Virus record (IMG/VR): IMGVR_UViG_3300017987_000183
Coordinates: 1-39,372 of that record
Reading direction: 5' to 3' (one strand)
Source: a virus
Length of the DNA stretch: 39,372 nucleotides
Shown here one piece after another: positions 23,099-31,879 of the stretch. Position numbers and translations under genes: made by a program. Every line of letters begins with the position of its first letter. The first letter of the stretch is position 1. The notes beneath the pieces were generated by a model. The model saw nothing but the letters and a program-made list of their open reading frames with translations. It was not told where the DNA came from and did not search any database.

Positions 23099-23529
23099 TG
23101 GGAATCAGTTCATTCACTGGTGGCCGACGTTCACGCGTAGAGCGGTTCGGCAAGGCAGCGAAGGGTAAGACCACCCAACGCGAGTTACGCGAACTGGAGG
23201 AACACCTACTGGAACCAGAGCCAATTCCGCGTTACACTGGTGAGCAACCACCTGTACAGGGAGTTGCGGCGCGAAGCGTGAAGCTGGTGTTCCCTACTGA
23301 ACAAGCGACGGAACTGTTCCGCAAGTACTTCTCAGTGACACAGTACGTGGAGCAGTGCTGCTATCGCTTGGACATGCTAACTCTGTTCCTGGAAGCACTT
23401 GAAGAAGGGATGATCGTGTATGAGGACGAAGCGCAAATGTTCACTTTCGCTAAGCGAAGATATCGTAAGGGAAAGTCGCGCGTGGGTGGAAGGAAACGCC
23501 GGGTGTCAGTGCGGACCCGGCACAGGTAA
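23098..23529 (+). CDS. Hypothetical partner of the radical-SAM enzyme
   Basis: ATG 23098 overlaps the clamp stop as TGATG. The 143-residue product has a basic N-terminus and a RELRELEEHLLEPEPIPRY linker. Its folded part, SVKLVFPTEQATELFRKYFSVTQYVEQCCYRLDMLTLFLEALEEG, has a strand then two helices, and the tail is very basic (KRRYRKGKSRVGGRKRRVSVRTRHR). The tail overlaps the radical-SAM gene by 110 nt in another frame, so the two are translated together. It could be an accessory or substrate-binding subunit; that is inference from position only. Confidence 0.6.
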   Translation: MGISSFTGGRRSRVERFGKAAKGKTTQRELRELEEHLLEPEPIPRYTGEQPPVQGVAARSVKLVFPTEQATELFRKYFSVTQYVEQCCYRLDMLTLFLEALEEGMIVYEDEAQMFTFAKRRYRKGKSRVGGRKRRVSVRTRHR

Positions 23530-24868
23530 GTACCTGTCCCCGCGGATCAGTTCGGAGATACCGGACTGTTCCATGCCGCTGACGTTCGACCAGTACAACT
23601 ACTGTAGCCTTGGATGTCTGTACTGCTTCGCGTACTTCTTCAAGTCGAACAATCCCGCCATCCGGGAGATCACGTTGAAGTCCGTGAACGTGGACAAGAT
23701 GATTGCTAACATGCAGGGACGCGGGACGAAGGGCGGTCTCGGCCGCGTGATGTACCGTCTCTTCTATGAGAACAAGTTCCTGCTGCACTGGGGTGGGTTG
23801 GCTGACCCGTTCTGCCAGTTTGAAGCAGCGAACCGCGATGGTCTCAAGTTGATAGACGCGCTGGGGGAGATGGACTATCCGTGTCTGTTCAGCTTCAAGG
23901 GAGGAACGGTATTCAAGAAGCAGTACCTCCGCACGTTCGAGCGATACGCGGATCAACAGAACTTCGCGTTCCAAGTGTCTATTATCACCGGCGACGACGA
24001 GAAAGCAAAGCTGGTGGAGATCGGTGTGCCGTCACCTTCCAAGCGCATTGAAGCCATCCGACGGCTGAGCGCGATGGGGTACTGGACAATCCTGCGACTG
24101 CGACCATACATCATCGGCATCAGCGAACACGGCATCGAAAGTTTACTGGAGCGTTCGCTTGAAGCCGGCATACGTGCGGTCTCCATGGAGTTCTTCGCTA
24201 TGGACATGCGGTGTAACACTGGTATGCGGGAACGGTACGAGTGGATTGCGAAGCTGGTCGGCGTTGACGACCTGCAGTCCTACTTCAAACGGCTCAGTCC
24301 AAGCGAACGTGGCGGTTACATGAGACTGAACAGGTTGGTGAAGGAACAACACGTCAGGACAGTGTACGAGTTCTGTGTCGAGAACGATCTGGTATTTGCC
24401 TGCAGCGACCCTGACTTCAAGGAACTGAACATGAGCGGTTCCTGTTGCGGTATGCCGGACGACTTCCCTAACAACCGGGGAGTCGAGAACTGGACGCGGC
24501 ATCAGCTTACGTTTCACCTGAAGGAGTGCCGGCGCAAGTATCACGAGACGGGTGAACCCCAGTACCTGACGTTCAACGAGGTATACCCGGACGACGTCCC
24601 ATACCTGAACGAGGGAACACGCGCATACATGAACTTGGCTGTAGGTCTGTCCAGTCGCTGCGAAGCTGACCGGGCGAACCTTACGTTCCGCTTGCTACTA
24701 CAGGAACAGTGGAACAACCTACGCAGTCCAGCGAATCCACGGAACTACTTCCATGGAAAGCTGTTACCGGTCGGATTGGACAACGACGGCAACTTGCGGT
24801 TCAGGTACGCACCATCCGAGTACGAGGAGCGCTGGTTGGATGAAGGTATTATACTTAGTGGTAGGTGA
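23420..24868 (+). CDS. Radical-SAM enzyme (SPL/photolyase-like branch)
   Basis: The cluster motif CSLGCLYC (Cx3Cx2C) near residue 62 binds a 4Fe-4S cluster for SAM cleavage. The lead-in SSEIPDCSMPLTFDQYNYC and the following LLHWGGLADPFCQFE are typical of a phage/bacterial branch related to spore-photoproduct-lyase-like proteins. FQVSIITGDDEKAKLVEIGVPSPSKRIEAI matches the SAM barrel. Length is 482 residues if ATG 23420 is used. GTG 23486 is an alternative start with a GGGAAAG site, and would drop a Lys-rich lead not needed for the fold. The substrate is unknown. Its neighbours (two glycosyltransferases, another radical-SAM enzyme, a UDG) point to nucleotide or DNA modification or repair. Confidence 0.85.
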   Translation: MRTKRKCSLSLSEDIVRESRAWVEGNAGCQCGPGTGKYLSPRISSEIPDCSMPLTFDQYNYCSLGCLYCFAYFFKSNNPAIREITLKSVNVDKMIANMQGRGTKGGLGRVMYRLFYENKFLLHWGGLADPFCQFEAANRDGLKLIDALGEMDYPCLFSFKGGTVFKKQYLRTFERYADQQNFAFQVSIITGDDEKAKLVEIGVPSPSKRIEAIRRLSAMGYWTILRLRPYIIGISEHGIESLLERSLEAGIRAVSMEFFAMDMRCNTGMRERYEWIAKLVGVDDLQSYFKRLSPSERGGYMRLNRLVKEQHVRTVYEFCVENDLVFACSDPDFKELNMSGSCCGMPDDFPNNRGVENWTRHQLTFHLKECRRKYHETGEPQYLTFNEVYPDDVPYLNEGTRAYMNLAVGLSSRCEADRANLTFRLLLQEQWNNLRSPANPRNYFHGKLLPVGLDNDGNLRFRYAPSEYEERWLDEGIILSGR

Positions 24869-24995
24869 CATCGTCTGGTTGGGATGGCACAACTGGCGGG
24901 TGTCTATATGGAAACGTGACCCGGTGCGTGACGCGGCCGCACCATACAAGTGGGTGCTGCGGGTCGGTCCGCTCTGGGTAAGGAGGAAGCTGTGA
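24840..24995 (+). CDS. Small hydrophobic/basic protein (51 aa)
   Basis: ATG 24840 lies inside the end of the radical-SAM gene and the frame ends in an overlap with the glycosyltransferase start (GTGA). The product (MKVLYLVVGDIVWLGWHNW...) is Trp-rich and begins with a hydrophobic stretch. No clear ribosome site is seen, but the exact bridging of two genes supports translation. The function is unknown. Confidence 0.45.
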   Translation: MKVLYLVVGDIVWLGWHNWRVSIWKRDPVRDAAAPYKWVLRVGPLWVRRKL

Positions 24996-26020
24996 AGGTA
25001 GGACTGTTGAGTTTACGGTGGTGTCAGTACGGAGGCTGGCCTACGTACAAGCGCCACATGCTACATGCACTGGAGGCAACGAAGGGCATCGACGTTCACT
25101 CGCTGAGCGTGGATAAGCCTGCCGGCGCGAGTAAGTGGGTTGACGTGCTGGAAAGCGCGGATCAGCTCGACGAGTACGACGTCGTTCACTTGGACAATGC
25201 CGTATGTGAAAAGACACCGGATCCCATACTGGAAACGTTGCGGTCACTGTCGCGGGAGCACAGGTTGGTGGTGACAATCCACGACCCTACGGAGATTCGC
25301 AAGAAGAAGACCCGGCGCTGGCTGTCTCTTATTTCGCGCACGGCTCTGTTCGTGTTCATCCGGGACAGTGTTGCCCGGGCAGACTGTTCGCAGTTCCTCC
25401 AGCATCGACAGGTGGTGCTGCATCCGTACAAGCGCGAGAGTGACGGGATACTGTCCGGTAAACGTGTGGTGGCAACCAGCCGGGTGGACTTCGACAAGAA
25501 CACCAAGCTGATACTGGACGCGGACTGTGGAGTGGAGATACACACCGGCTATGTCAATCACATTTACGACTACGAAGAACTGGGCGGGATTCGCAAGATG
25601 GATTGTTACAAGGGCAGCTTCAAGACACCAGCCGATGTCTATCCCGGTGCGTGTGCGCTTGTGGACATGTCCACGATTCACATGGACGGAGGCGGCACGC
25701 AGTACACGTTCCTTGAAGCAATGGACTACGGTCTCACGCTCATCTGCAACGCGGGATGGGCGACAGGTTCCAAGGATGAACTGAAGCCGGGGGATCATTA
25801 CATCGCGGTCTCCACAGCCAAGGAACTGCGGCAGGCTGTGCGCCGGGCACGTAAGGACTGGGAAGACACGGACAACGGACCTCGGTACGAGAGTATCCTG
25901 CATGCCCACTCACACCGTCGCATCGGGAAAACGTATAAGTCCCTGTTCCAGTCCTGGCAGGACGGCTCAGCATCCGTTCAGGACGCCTCAGGAAACACTG
26001 GTATCAACCGTTGGCTGTGA
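24992..26020 (+). CDS. GT-B-fold glycosyltransferase (GT4-like)
   Basis: GTG 24992 follows AAGGAGGAAGCT. The product (342 residues) starts VKVGLLSLRWCQYGGWPTYKRHML, the first Rossmann strand and glycine turn of GT4-type enzymes. It has DEYDVVHLDN near residue 70, RLVVTIHDPTE near 95, and in the second half EAMDYGLTLICNAGW near 240, the donor-binding E-A-M-x-x-G motif. An IRKKKTRR-type basic patch follows the first domain. Phage glycosyltransferases of this fold modify either hypermodified bases in DNA or cell-surface sugars. The setting beside radical-SAM and DNA-replication genes favours DNA, but this is inference. Confidence 0.8.
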   Translation: MKVGLLSLRWCQYGGWPTYKRHMLHALEATKGIDVHSLSVDKPAGASKWVDVLESADQLDEYDVVHLDNAVCEKTPDPILETLRSLSREHRLVVTIHDPTEIRKKKTRRWLSLISRTALFVFIRDSVARADCSQFLQHRQVVLHPYKRESDGILSGKRVVATSRVDFDKNTKLILDADCGVEIHTGYVNHIYDYEELGGIRKMDCYKGSFKTPADVYPGACALVDMSTIHMDGGGTQYTFLEAMDYGLTLICNAGWATGSKDELKPGDHYIAVSTAKELRQAVRRARKDWEDTDNGPRYESILHAHSHRRIGKTYKSLFQSWQDGSASVQDASGNTGINRWL

Positions 26021-26028
26021 GGTGAACA

Positions 26029-27036
26029 ATGCCATTACCGAACAACATCCAAGTGGAACTTGTACAGGGATGCAACCGGTGCTGTGACTTCTGTGGAATT
26101 CACTCGCTGGGAAAGCAGGCGCGGAAGCCGAAGTTGATGCCGCTGGAACTAGTAACTGAGTTGGCTGTAGGGCTGGGGAAGTGGAAGGGATTTGACCGGA
26201 AGCGGGTGGAGTTCGCTATGCACGGAGAGCCTACGCTGTTCCACAATCTTGCGATGCCGATTATTGCGTTCCGGGCAAACTTACCGCAGGCCCAACTCCA
26301 ACTGACCAGTAACGGTATTGTGCCGCGTAAGTGTGGCGCCGGGTATGTAGCGCAACTGTTCGCGGATGGGCTGAACATACTGATCCTGGACATGTACTCA
26401 CACCAGGAAGAGACGGTGGAACTGGCGAAAGAAGCCAAGGCAATCGACAACACAATACAGGTCTATGACTACTACCGGCACAGCTTCAATCCCTATCACT
26501 ACCACAACCAGCACGTGCGCGTGATTGTGCTGATGCGGAACCTTGGAGCGGAGTCCGGTAAACGCGCTGCGCGCAAGATACTGAACCACGCAGGCAACGC
26601 GAACGCCAAAGTACTGAAGCACAAGTATGGTGTGGAGCCACTGCGTGCACCACTTCAGAAGAAGTGTTCGCGCCCCTTCCGCGAGATCGTCGTGCACCAC
26701 GACGGAACGATCCCGGTATGCTGTCTGGACTGGAGACACGAGTGCATCATGGGGTCATTCCCGACCAGCGGCTCACTCGAAGAGATCTGGAACGGTGAAC
26801 TTTTCGGCGCAGCGCGTAAGCTACTGTCTTCAGGTAACCGGTCATTCGTGCCTTGCTATCGCTGTGACTACAACGGAGGGTTCCGTCTTGGTCTGTTACC
26901 AGAACCATGGCCGCGCACCAAGAACGCGCTCAAGAAACTGGAGGAAGTATGGATCACCCACAATCGTGGTAGCGGTGACCCGTTCCACGCAGGGGAATAC
27001 TACAAGCGACGGAAAGGAATACGGGACTTCGTATGA
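26029..27036 (+). CDS. Radical-SAM enzyme with SPASM domain
   Basis: Near residue 15, GCNRCCDFCGIH supplies the Cx3Cx2C cluster motif. VEFAMHGEPTLFHN and LQLTSNGIV are the usual GGEP-like and strand 4 motifs of the SAM barrel. The C-terminal half has the SPASM layout: CSRPFREIVVHHDGTIPVCCLDW near residue 215, GSLEEIWNG near 250 and FVPCYRCDYNGG near 275, which would bind further Fe-S clusters. SPASM enzymes often modify peptides, but also sugars and small molecules. The protein ends RRKGIRDFV, nearly the same as the next protein's RHKGIREFV. ATGA overlap couples the two. Confidence 0.88.
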   Translation: MPLPNNIQVELVQGCNRCCDFCGIHSLGKQARKPKLMPLELVTELAVGLGKWKGFDRKRVEFAMHGEPTLFHNLAMPIIAFRANLPQAQLQLTSNGIVPRKCGAGYVAQLFADGLNILILDMYSHQEETVELAKEAKAIDNTIQVYDYYRHSFNPYHYHNQHVRVIVLMRNLGAESGKRAARKILNHAGNANAKVLKHKYGVEPLRAPLQKKCSRPFREIVVHHDGTIPVCCLDWRHECIMGSFPTSGSLEEIWNGELFGAARKLLSSGNRSFVPCYRCDYNGGFRLGLLPEPWPRTKNALKKLEEVWITHNRGSGDPFHAGEYYKRRKGIRDFV

Positions 27037-27884
27037 ATGCAAACACCATACAGATATTCATCAACTCGTCGCGCCGGGCAGACCGCGTGGTAACTCTTGA
27101 ACAGTTACCGCGCAACTGGCGACGCTCTACGGCAGTTGTCGTTCCACGTAACGAGGCACGCGACTACTACGCGACGTGCAAGGGATGGGATGTCGTTGCT
27201 ATGCCAGCGGACGTGCCACCGTATGTATCTTCACAGCGACACTGGGTGATGCAGACGGCGCGGGTGCCCTTCGTGTTCATCATGGATGATGACTTGGTGT
27301 TCAAGACACGCGGTGCAGACGGTAAGCTGAGGAACTCCACGCACGAAGACATGTCACGTATGCTATCGCTGGTTGCGCGGTTTACACGCAAGAAGAACGT
27401 CGGAGCTATCGGCATTAGCCACACGTTCGTCAACGGATTGAGCAAGGACAAGGACGTGCTGTCACCCGGCGCGATAGGCTCATGCTTTGTGCTCAATCGT
27501 GAAGCCTACGTACGCGAGGGTTGCGTAATGAGCGACTTCGAACCTTGGCTGCTGCATCAGCATTACATTAACATCCAACTACTCTCCAAGGGATACGATA
27601 CCTACGTGTTGATGGCTCACGCATTTGATCAGACCATCAACGTAACCGGTGGTGTCTCGCGTTACAGGACACCGGCGCTGCTGGAGAAGGTATGCCAGTA
27701 TCTGGCTGACAAGTATCCGGACTACGTCACCGTCACGGAGAAGACCAACAATCCAAGCGCATGGCCGGGATTCCCGGTAGCGGAGGACGGTAAGGTTCAC
27801 GTAGCAAACATCAAAGTCGCGTGGAAGAAGCTAGCGGAACACGGTAAACGGCAACGTCATAAGGGTATACGGGAGTTCGTATGA
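27033..27884 (+). CDS. TET-associated-type glycosyltransferase (GT-A fold)
   Basis: This 283-residue protein begins with a GT-A strand (TIQIFINSSRRADRV). It goes on with AVVVPRNEARDYYA and reaches FVFIMDDDLVFKTRG near residue 85, the DDD metal/UDP-sugar site. The later GSCFVLNREAY and DFEPWLLHQHYINIQLLSKGY recall the acceptor side. This layout fits the TAGT family known from phages with TET/JBP-type base oxidation, where it adds sugars to hydroxymethylpyrimidines. No TET gene is in this window. It ends KRQRHKGIREFV, a tag shared with the radical-SAM protein just upstream. It is coupled by ATGA to both neighbours. Confidence 0.7.
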   Translation: MNANTIQIFINSSRRADRVVTLEQLPRNWRRSTAVVVPRNEARDYYATCKGWDVVAMPADVPPYVSSQRHWVMQTARVPFVFIMDDDLVFKTRGADGKLRNSTHEDMSRMLSLVARFTRKKNVGAIGISHTFVNGLSKDKDVLSPGAIGSCFVLNREAYVREGCVMSDFEPWLLHQHYINIQLLSKGYDTYVLMAHAFDQTINVTGGVSRYRTPALLEKVCQYLADKYPDYVTVTEKTNNPSAWPGFPVAEDGKVHVANIKVAWKKLAEHGKRQRHKGIREFV

Positions 27885-29116
27885 CCAACACGCAGTTCTT
27901 CTTTTGGCCGGAAAAGAACACCACGGCATCGCCACGGCATCGCAACACCAACCGGCGCAAGAAGCTATGCCGGGTAGACTGCAAGCTGTTCCGTACATGC
28001 GAGTCACCAAACATGAAACCATCCGGCGAAGGCAAGCGCAAGGTGCTGGTGATTGCGGAGGCTCCCGGTCGCGTGGAGGACGAGCGTGGTGTTCAACTTG
28101 TAGGCAAGAGCGGCAGGCTTGTCCGTAGGGAGATGCGTTCGATTGGGTTTGACTTGGATCGCGACTGCATCAAACTGAACGCGATAAACTGTCGTCCGCC
28201 AGACAACCGCAAGCCAACGCGGGTGGAACTGGAGGCTTGCCGGCCACATACGTGGAAGGTAATCAATGAATTCCAGCCGCACGTCATCCTACTGTTTGGT
28301 GGGATCGCCGTGGATTGCTTCCTGGGTCACAGATGGAAGCGTAATCTGCGAGGTATCAGCCGCTGGCGTGGATGGCATATCCCGGACAGGGAAGTCAACG
28401 CATGGGTATGTCCGCTATTTCACCCGGCTTACATCATTCGCAGTAGCAGTCCACCGGGTGCCGCCACGATATTCAGCCATGACTTGGAGCGTGCTCTCAA
28501 GTTGGTGGACAAACCACTGCCGACATGGGAGGACGAGCGTGAATGCGTGAGGATTATCCGTGACGAAGACCGGGTTGTCCGCTTCCTAACGTGGCTCGTG
28601 GACAAGAGACGGCCGAAGGTTATCGCGTTTGACTATGAGACAACCGGGCTGAAGCCGCACAGGGATGGGCACAGGATCGTGAGTGCGTCTGTAGCATACT
28701 CGAAAACGAAAGCCGTAGCCTTTCCTATGACCCACGCTGTCGAGAGTGCCTTCGTCCGCCTGCTTCGCGACAGGCATATCAAGAAGATTGCACAGAACCT
28801 GAAGTTTGAGGAAGCGTGGAGCCGGGTCTGTCTCGGGACGAGAGTACGTGGATGGGTATGGGATTCAATGGTAGCTTCTCATGTACTGGACAACCGGTCT
28901 GGTATCACAGGACTCAAGTTTCAAGCCTACGTTCAGTTCGGTATACTGGACTACTCCAGCCATATCGAGCCATACTTGGAAAGCCGAGGACCGGGTGGTG
29001 CGAACGCTTTCAATCGCATAGACAAAGTGGATATGGATGAGTTACTTCTCTACAATGGCATGGACTCGTTGCTTGAGTATCGACTTGCTATGAAACAGCG
29101 AAAGGTTCTTCAATGA
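27881..29116 (+). CDS. Uracil-DNA glycosylase fused to 3'-5' exonuclease
   Basis: Two domains lie in one chain. Residues 25-205 are a family 4/5-type UDG. It has cluster-type cysteines (KKLCRVDCKLFRTC and EACRP), the active-site motif VIAEAPGRVEDERG, NAINCRPPDNRKPT, and FHPAYIIR. Residues 240-405 are a DnaQ-like proofreading exonuclease with FDYETTGL (Exo I), KKIAQNLKFEEAW (Exo II) and YNGMDSLLEYRL (Exo III). The polymerase domain that normally follows such an exonuclease is on the next gene (ATGA overlap). A replisome-linked UDG would remove misplaced or deaminated bases at the fork, or could police a modified genome. The 411-residue length fits two complete domains. Confidence 0.88.
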   Translation: MTNTQFFFWPEKNTTASPRHRNTNRRKKLCRVDCKLFRTCESPNMKPSGEGKRKVLVIAEAPGRVEDERGVQLVGKSGRLVRREMRSIGFDLDRDCIKLNAINCRPPDNRKPTRVELEACRPHTWKVINEFQPHVILLFGGIAVDCFLGHRWKRNLRGISRWRGWHIPDREVNAWVCPLFHPAYIIRSSSPPGAATIFSHDLERALKLVDKPLPTWEDERECVRIIRDEDRVVRFLTWLVDKRRPKVIAFDYETTGLKPHRDGHRIVSASVAYSKTKAVAFPMTHAVESAFVRLLRDRHIKKIAQNLKFEEAWSRVCLGTRVRGWVWDSMVASHVLDNRSGITGLKFQAYVQFGILDYSSHIEPYLESRGPGGANAFNRIDKVDMDELLLYNGMDSLLEYRLAMKQRKVLQ

Positions 29117-30492
29117 TCAAAGCTACACGTAAGGACGCGTACAAGCTGCTGCACGACGGAGTAGTCACGCTAGCTGAAGTAGAAGCTACTGGTATCACAG
29201 TAGACGTGGACTTCGCCGAGCAACAGGTAGATGAGCTCAGCAACGCCATTACCGTGATGGAAGAACGTCTTGACCGTTGCTCGGAAGTCAAGCTGTGGCG
29301 CCGTCTCTATGGTGCACAGAAGTTCAAGTTAGCTAGTGACACGCAGCTGCGCCGGGTGCTGTTCACCGAACTGAAGCACGACTATGAACGAGAGACGGAG
29401 AGCGGATTGCCGAAGGTGGATGACGCGGCATTGTCTGCAATAGGCACGACGTTCACCAAGCGTTACTCGAAGTGGAAAAAACTTGTGAGTACGCGCACAC
29501 GACTGCAAGGCATATTGACAGAGACGATCAACGGTGTCATGCATCCCTTCTTCCAGTTACATACGGCGCGCACCTACCGTTCCAGTAGCGAGGATTACAA
29601 TTTCCAGAACATGGATCGCCGCAACTTGGAGAAAGCTGAACTCGTCCGGCGCTGCTTCATACCGCGTGTTCACAAGCGTAGTCGCAAGCGTGGACGTCTC
29701 GGTGAACTGGATTACTCCCGCTTGGAAGTGATGGTCTCCTGCTGCTACCACCACGACCCAGCGTTGATAGCTGATGTCACTGACCCGAAGCGTGACATGC
29801 ACAGAGACATGGCGGAAGAGTGTTACCTACTGAAGCGTGGACAGGTGAACAAACCAATACGTGACTGCTCCAAGAACAGTTTCGTGTTCCCGGAGTTCTA
29901 CGGAGACTACTTCCGCGACTGTGCAAAGAATCTGTGGAACGACATCACTAAGCGCGACTTGGTGACAACAGACGGTGTGCCGCTGATGGAACACTTACGG
30001 GACGAGGGTATCAAGACCTACAAGAAGTTTGAGAAGCACATCGAAGCTGTGGAGCACGACTTCTGGCACAAGCGTTACACGGTGTACAACAAATGGCGTG
30101 AGGACTTGTACAAGTTCTATCTGCGACACGGTTACGTGGATATGCTAACCGGCTTCCGTTGCTATGAACCTATGAAGCGCAACGAAGCGTGGAATCGGCC
30201 GATCCAAGGTAGCGCATTTCACTGTCTACTGTGGTCGTTGATTCAACTGAACCGCTGGCTGAAACGCGAGAAGATGGAGTCATGCATCATAGGACAGATA
30301 TACGACTCCATTGTCAACGACTACCAGCCGGATGAAGTAGGACTCGTGTTACAGCAGGCACAGCAAATCATGTGCGTGGATATACGCGAAGCGTGGAAGT
30401 GGATTATCGTGCCGCTGGAAGTGGAAGCTGAACTCGCGCCGGTTGGTGGTAGCTGGTTTGACATGGAGAAAGTGAGGATAGCCGATGCCTAG
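29113..30492 (+). CDS. Family A DNA polymerase, polymerase domain only
   Basis: Motif A is GELDYSRLEVMVSC near residue 200. Motif B is CSKNSFVFPEFYGDY near residue 255, a phage variant of K-x3-F-G-x2-YG. Motif C is GQIYDSIVND near residue 395, where the usual HDE is YDS. HTARTYRSSSEDYNFQNM is the conserved T-x-R-x-SS-x-x-N-xQN strand before motif A. There is no exonuclease in this chain; it lies on the preceding gene, so the enzyme is split into UDG-exonuclease and polymerase halves that must assemble. The 459-residue length is right for palm, fingers and thumb. Confidence 0.9.
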   Translation: MIKATRKDAYKLLHDGVVTLAEVEATGITVDVDFAEQQVDELSNAITVMEERLDRCSEVKLWRRLYGAQKFKLASDTQLRRVLFTELKHDYERETESGLPKVDDAALSAIGTTFTKRYSKWKKLVSTRTRLQGILTETINGVMHPFFQLHTARTYRSSSEDYNFQNMDRRNLEKAELVRRCFIPRVHKRSRKRGRLGELDYSRLEVMVSCCYHHDPALIADVTDPKRDMHRDMAEECYLLKRGQVNKPIRDCSKNSFVFPEFYGDYFRDCAKNLWNDITKRDLVTTDGVPLMEHLRDEGIKTYKKFEKHIEAVEHDFWHKRYTVYNKWREDLYKFYLRHGYVDMLTGFRCYEPMKRNEAWNRPIQGSAFHCLLWSLIQLNRWLKREKMESCIIGQIYDSIVNDYQPDEVGLVLQQAQQIMCVDIREAWKWIIVPLEVEAELAPVGGSWFDMEKVRIADA

Positions 30493-30733
30493 AACAATAC
30501 ATGCAAAGACGCACAGAGGGTACGGTCCACGCGGGTGCACGGACGAGACGCTGTTCCCGTTCGGTAAACACGAAGGTAAACCGTTGAAGGATGTACCCGA
30601 CGACTACTTGGAATGGCTGTACAACCAAAAGTGGTCGAAGGAGTGGCTCGGAGTTTACAACTACATTGTGCGCATGCACAAGAAAGGAGCACTCCCCTTC
30701 AAAGACACGATCCTGAGGAAGGAGGACTTGTGA
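30485..30733 (+). CDS. DUF3820 small protein
   Basis: This 82-residue protein contains LFPFGKHEGKPLKDVPDDYLEWL, the hallmark of the DUF3820 family, small proteins that are frequent beside phage DNA polymerase and recombination genes. It begins MPRTIHAKTH, close to the MPRTKH pattern. The ATG overlaps the polymerase end by 8 nt. No activity is known to me; a role as a polymerase or nuclease accessory is inference. Confidence 0.75.
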   Translation: MPRTIHAKTHRGYGPRGCTDETLFPFGKHEGKPLKDVPDDYLEWLYNQKWSKEWLGVYNYIVRMHKKGALPFKDTILRKEDL

Positions 30734-30930
30734 TCACGGAAGAAGAGGAGAAGTACATCGAGAACCTGCGCCGGTCAAACGCAGTAGCGGAGTACATTGA
30801 CTACTTGATGGTTGGTCGTCCGTGGAGCAACATTGTCTCGAAGGGAGAGTTACTACATAGTGAAGAACGACAACGAAGGAGGAAAGCCAGATGGCATCGC
30901 TTGCTGAACGCTATCGCCCGAGGACGCTGA
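30730..30930 (+). CDS. Small hypothetical protein (66 aa)
   Basis: GTG 30730 lies in a GTGA overlap with AAGGAGG upstream. The product (VITEEEEKYIENLRRSNAVAEY...) is helical with an Arg-rich end (RQRRRKARWHRLL). The last 40 nt overlap the clamp-loader gene in another frame. No family is recognised. Confidence 0.5.
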   Translation: MITEEEEKYIENLRRSNAVAEYIDYLMVGRPWSNIVSKGELLHSEERQRRRKARWHRLLNAIARGR

Positions 30931-31829
30931 AGCAGTTCGCGCCGGTTGCAGAAGCTGACGTGGTAGAAGCTGTTCGTCGCGTGTTGAAGCGACACCGGGA
31001 CAAGATACCCAAAGCATTCTTGCTGACGGGACAGTCCGGGTGCGGTAAGACCACACTGGCTTACATCATCGCAAAATGGCTCAAGTGTCATGGACGCGAC
31101 TTTCACGAGTGTAACGCTTCCGACTACCGTGGAATCGACGCTGCACGGGAGATACAAGAACGAGCAAGGTTGGTTCCTCTCGAGAGTGCGTGCCACGTTT
31201 GGTTACTGGACGAGTGTCATGGCCTGACTCCACAGGCTCAGGAGCTATTGCTCAAGACAGTGGAGGACGGTCCGGAGTACGCGTACTTCGTGTTTGCTAC
31301 CACGGAACCAGAGAAGCTGAAGCCAACACTCAAACGTCGCTGTACAACGTTTGAGTTGAAGCCGCGCACGGAGGAGGGTATCCTACATCTACTGGAAAGC
31401 GTGTGCAAGCGTGAACACGCAACTGTGGTGGAGCAAGCACTACAGCAGATCGCCGACGACGCGATGGGTTCACCCGGCATAGCATTGTCAATCTTGGAAG
31501 CTGTCATTGACGCGGAACCGAAGCACCAGCTGGCGATCGCCAAGCGCACAGCGGAAGAGAAGTCCAAGGTGATTGAATTGTGCCGTGCGCTGATGGGCGG
31601 TAAGAACTGGAAGACGATCTCCGGTATACTACGCTCACTTGAGGACAGGGACGCAGAATCCGTGCGACGCAACGTACTCGGTTACTGCAACGTGATACTG
31701 TTGAAAACGACAGGAGACAAAGCCAAGGCAGCGTACGTGGTAATGGATTGTTTCAGTGAGCCGGTGTTCAATACCGGGAAGGCTGGCTTGTCCTTGGCTG
31801 CTTACGCGGCTACGGTCGGTATTGGCTGA
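30891..31829 (+). CDS. Clamp loader ATPase (RFC-small / gp44-like)
   Basis: It loads the sliding clamp onto primer ends. The start SLAERYRPRTLKQFA matches the RFC box at the N-terminus. Walker A is LLTGQSGCGKTT near residue 45, Walker B VWLLDECHGL near 105, sensor 1 VFATTEPEKL near 140, with the KRRC arginine finger shortly after (the usual SRC is RRC) and GSPGIALSIL as sensor 2. The length (312 residues) matches RFC small subunit or gp44. No second loader subunit (gp62-like) is recognised; a short coiled-coil neighbour might play that part. ATG 30891 has AAGGAGG 9 nt upstream. Confidence 0.9.
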   Translation: MASLAERYRPRTLKQFAPVAEADVVEAVRRVLKRHRDKIPKAFLLTGQSGCGKTTLAYIIAKWLKCHGRDFHECNASDYRGIDAAREIQERARLVPLESACHVWLLDECHGLTPQAQELLLKTVEDGPEYAYFVFATTEPEKLKPTLKRRCTTFELKPRTEEGILHLLESVCKREHATVVEQALQQIADDAMGSPGIALSILEAVIDAEPKHQLAIAKRTAEEKSKVIELCRALMGGKNWKTISGILRSLEDRDAESVRRNVLGYCNVILLKTTGDKAKAAYVVMDCFSEPVFNTGKAGLSLAAYAATVGIG

Positions 31830-31879
31830 GTGCCGGCATGTCCCGTCAGGTATAACATGAATAGGAAGGAGTACATTGT

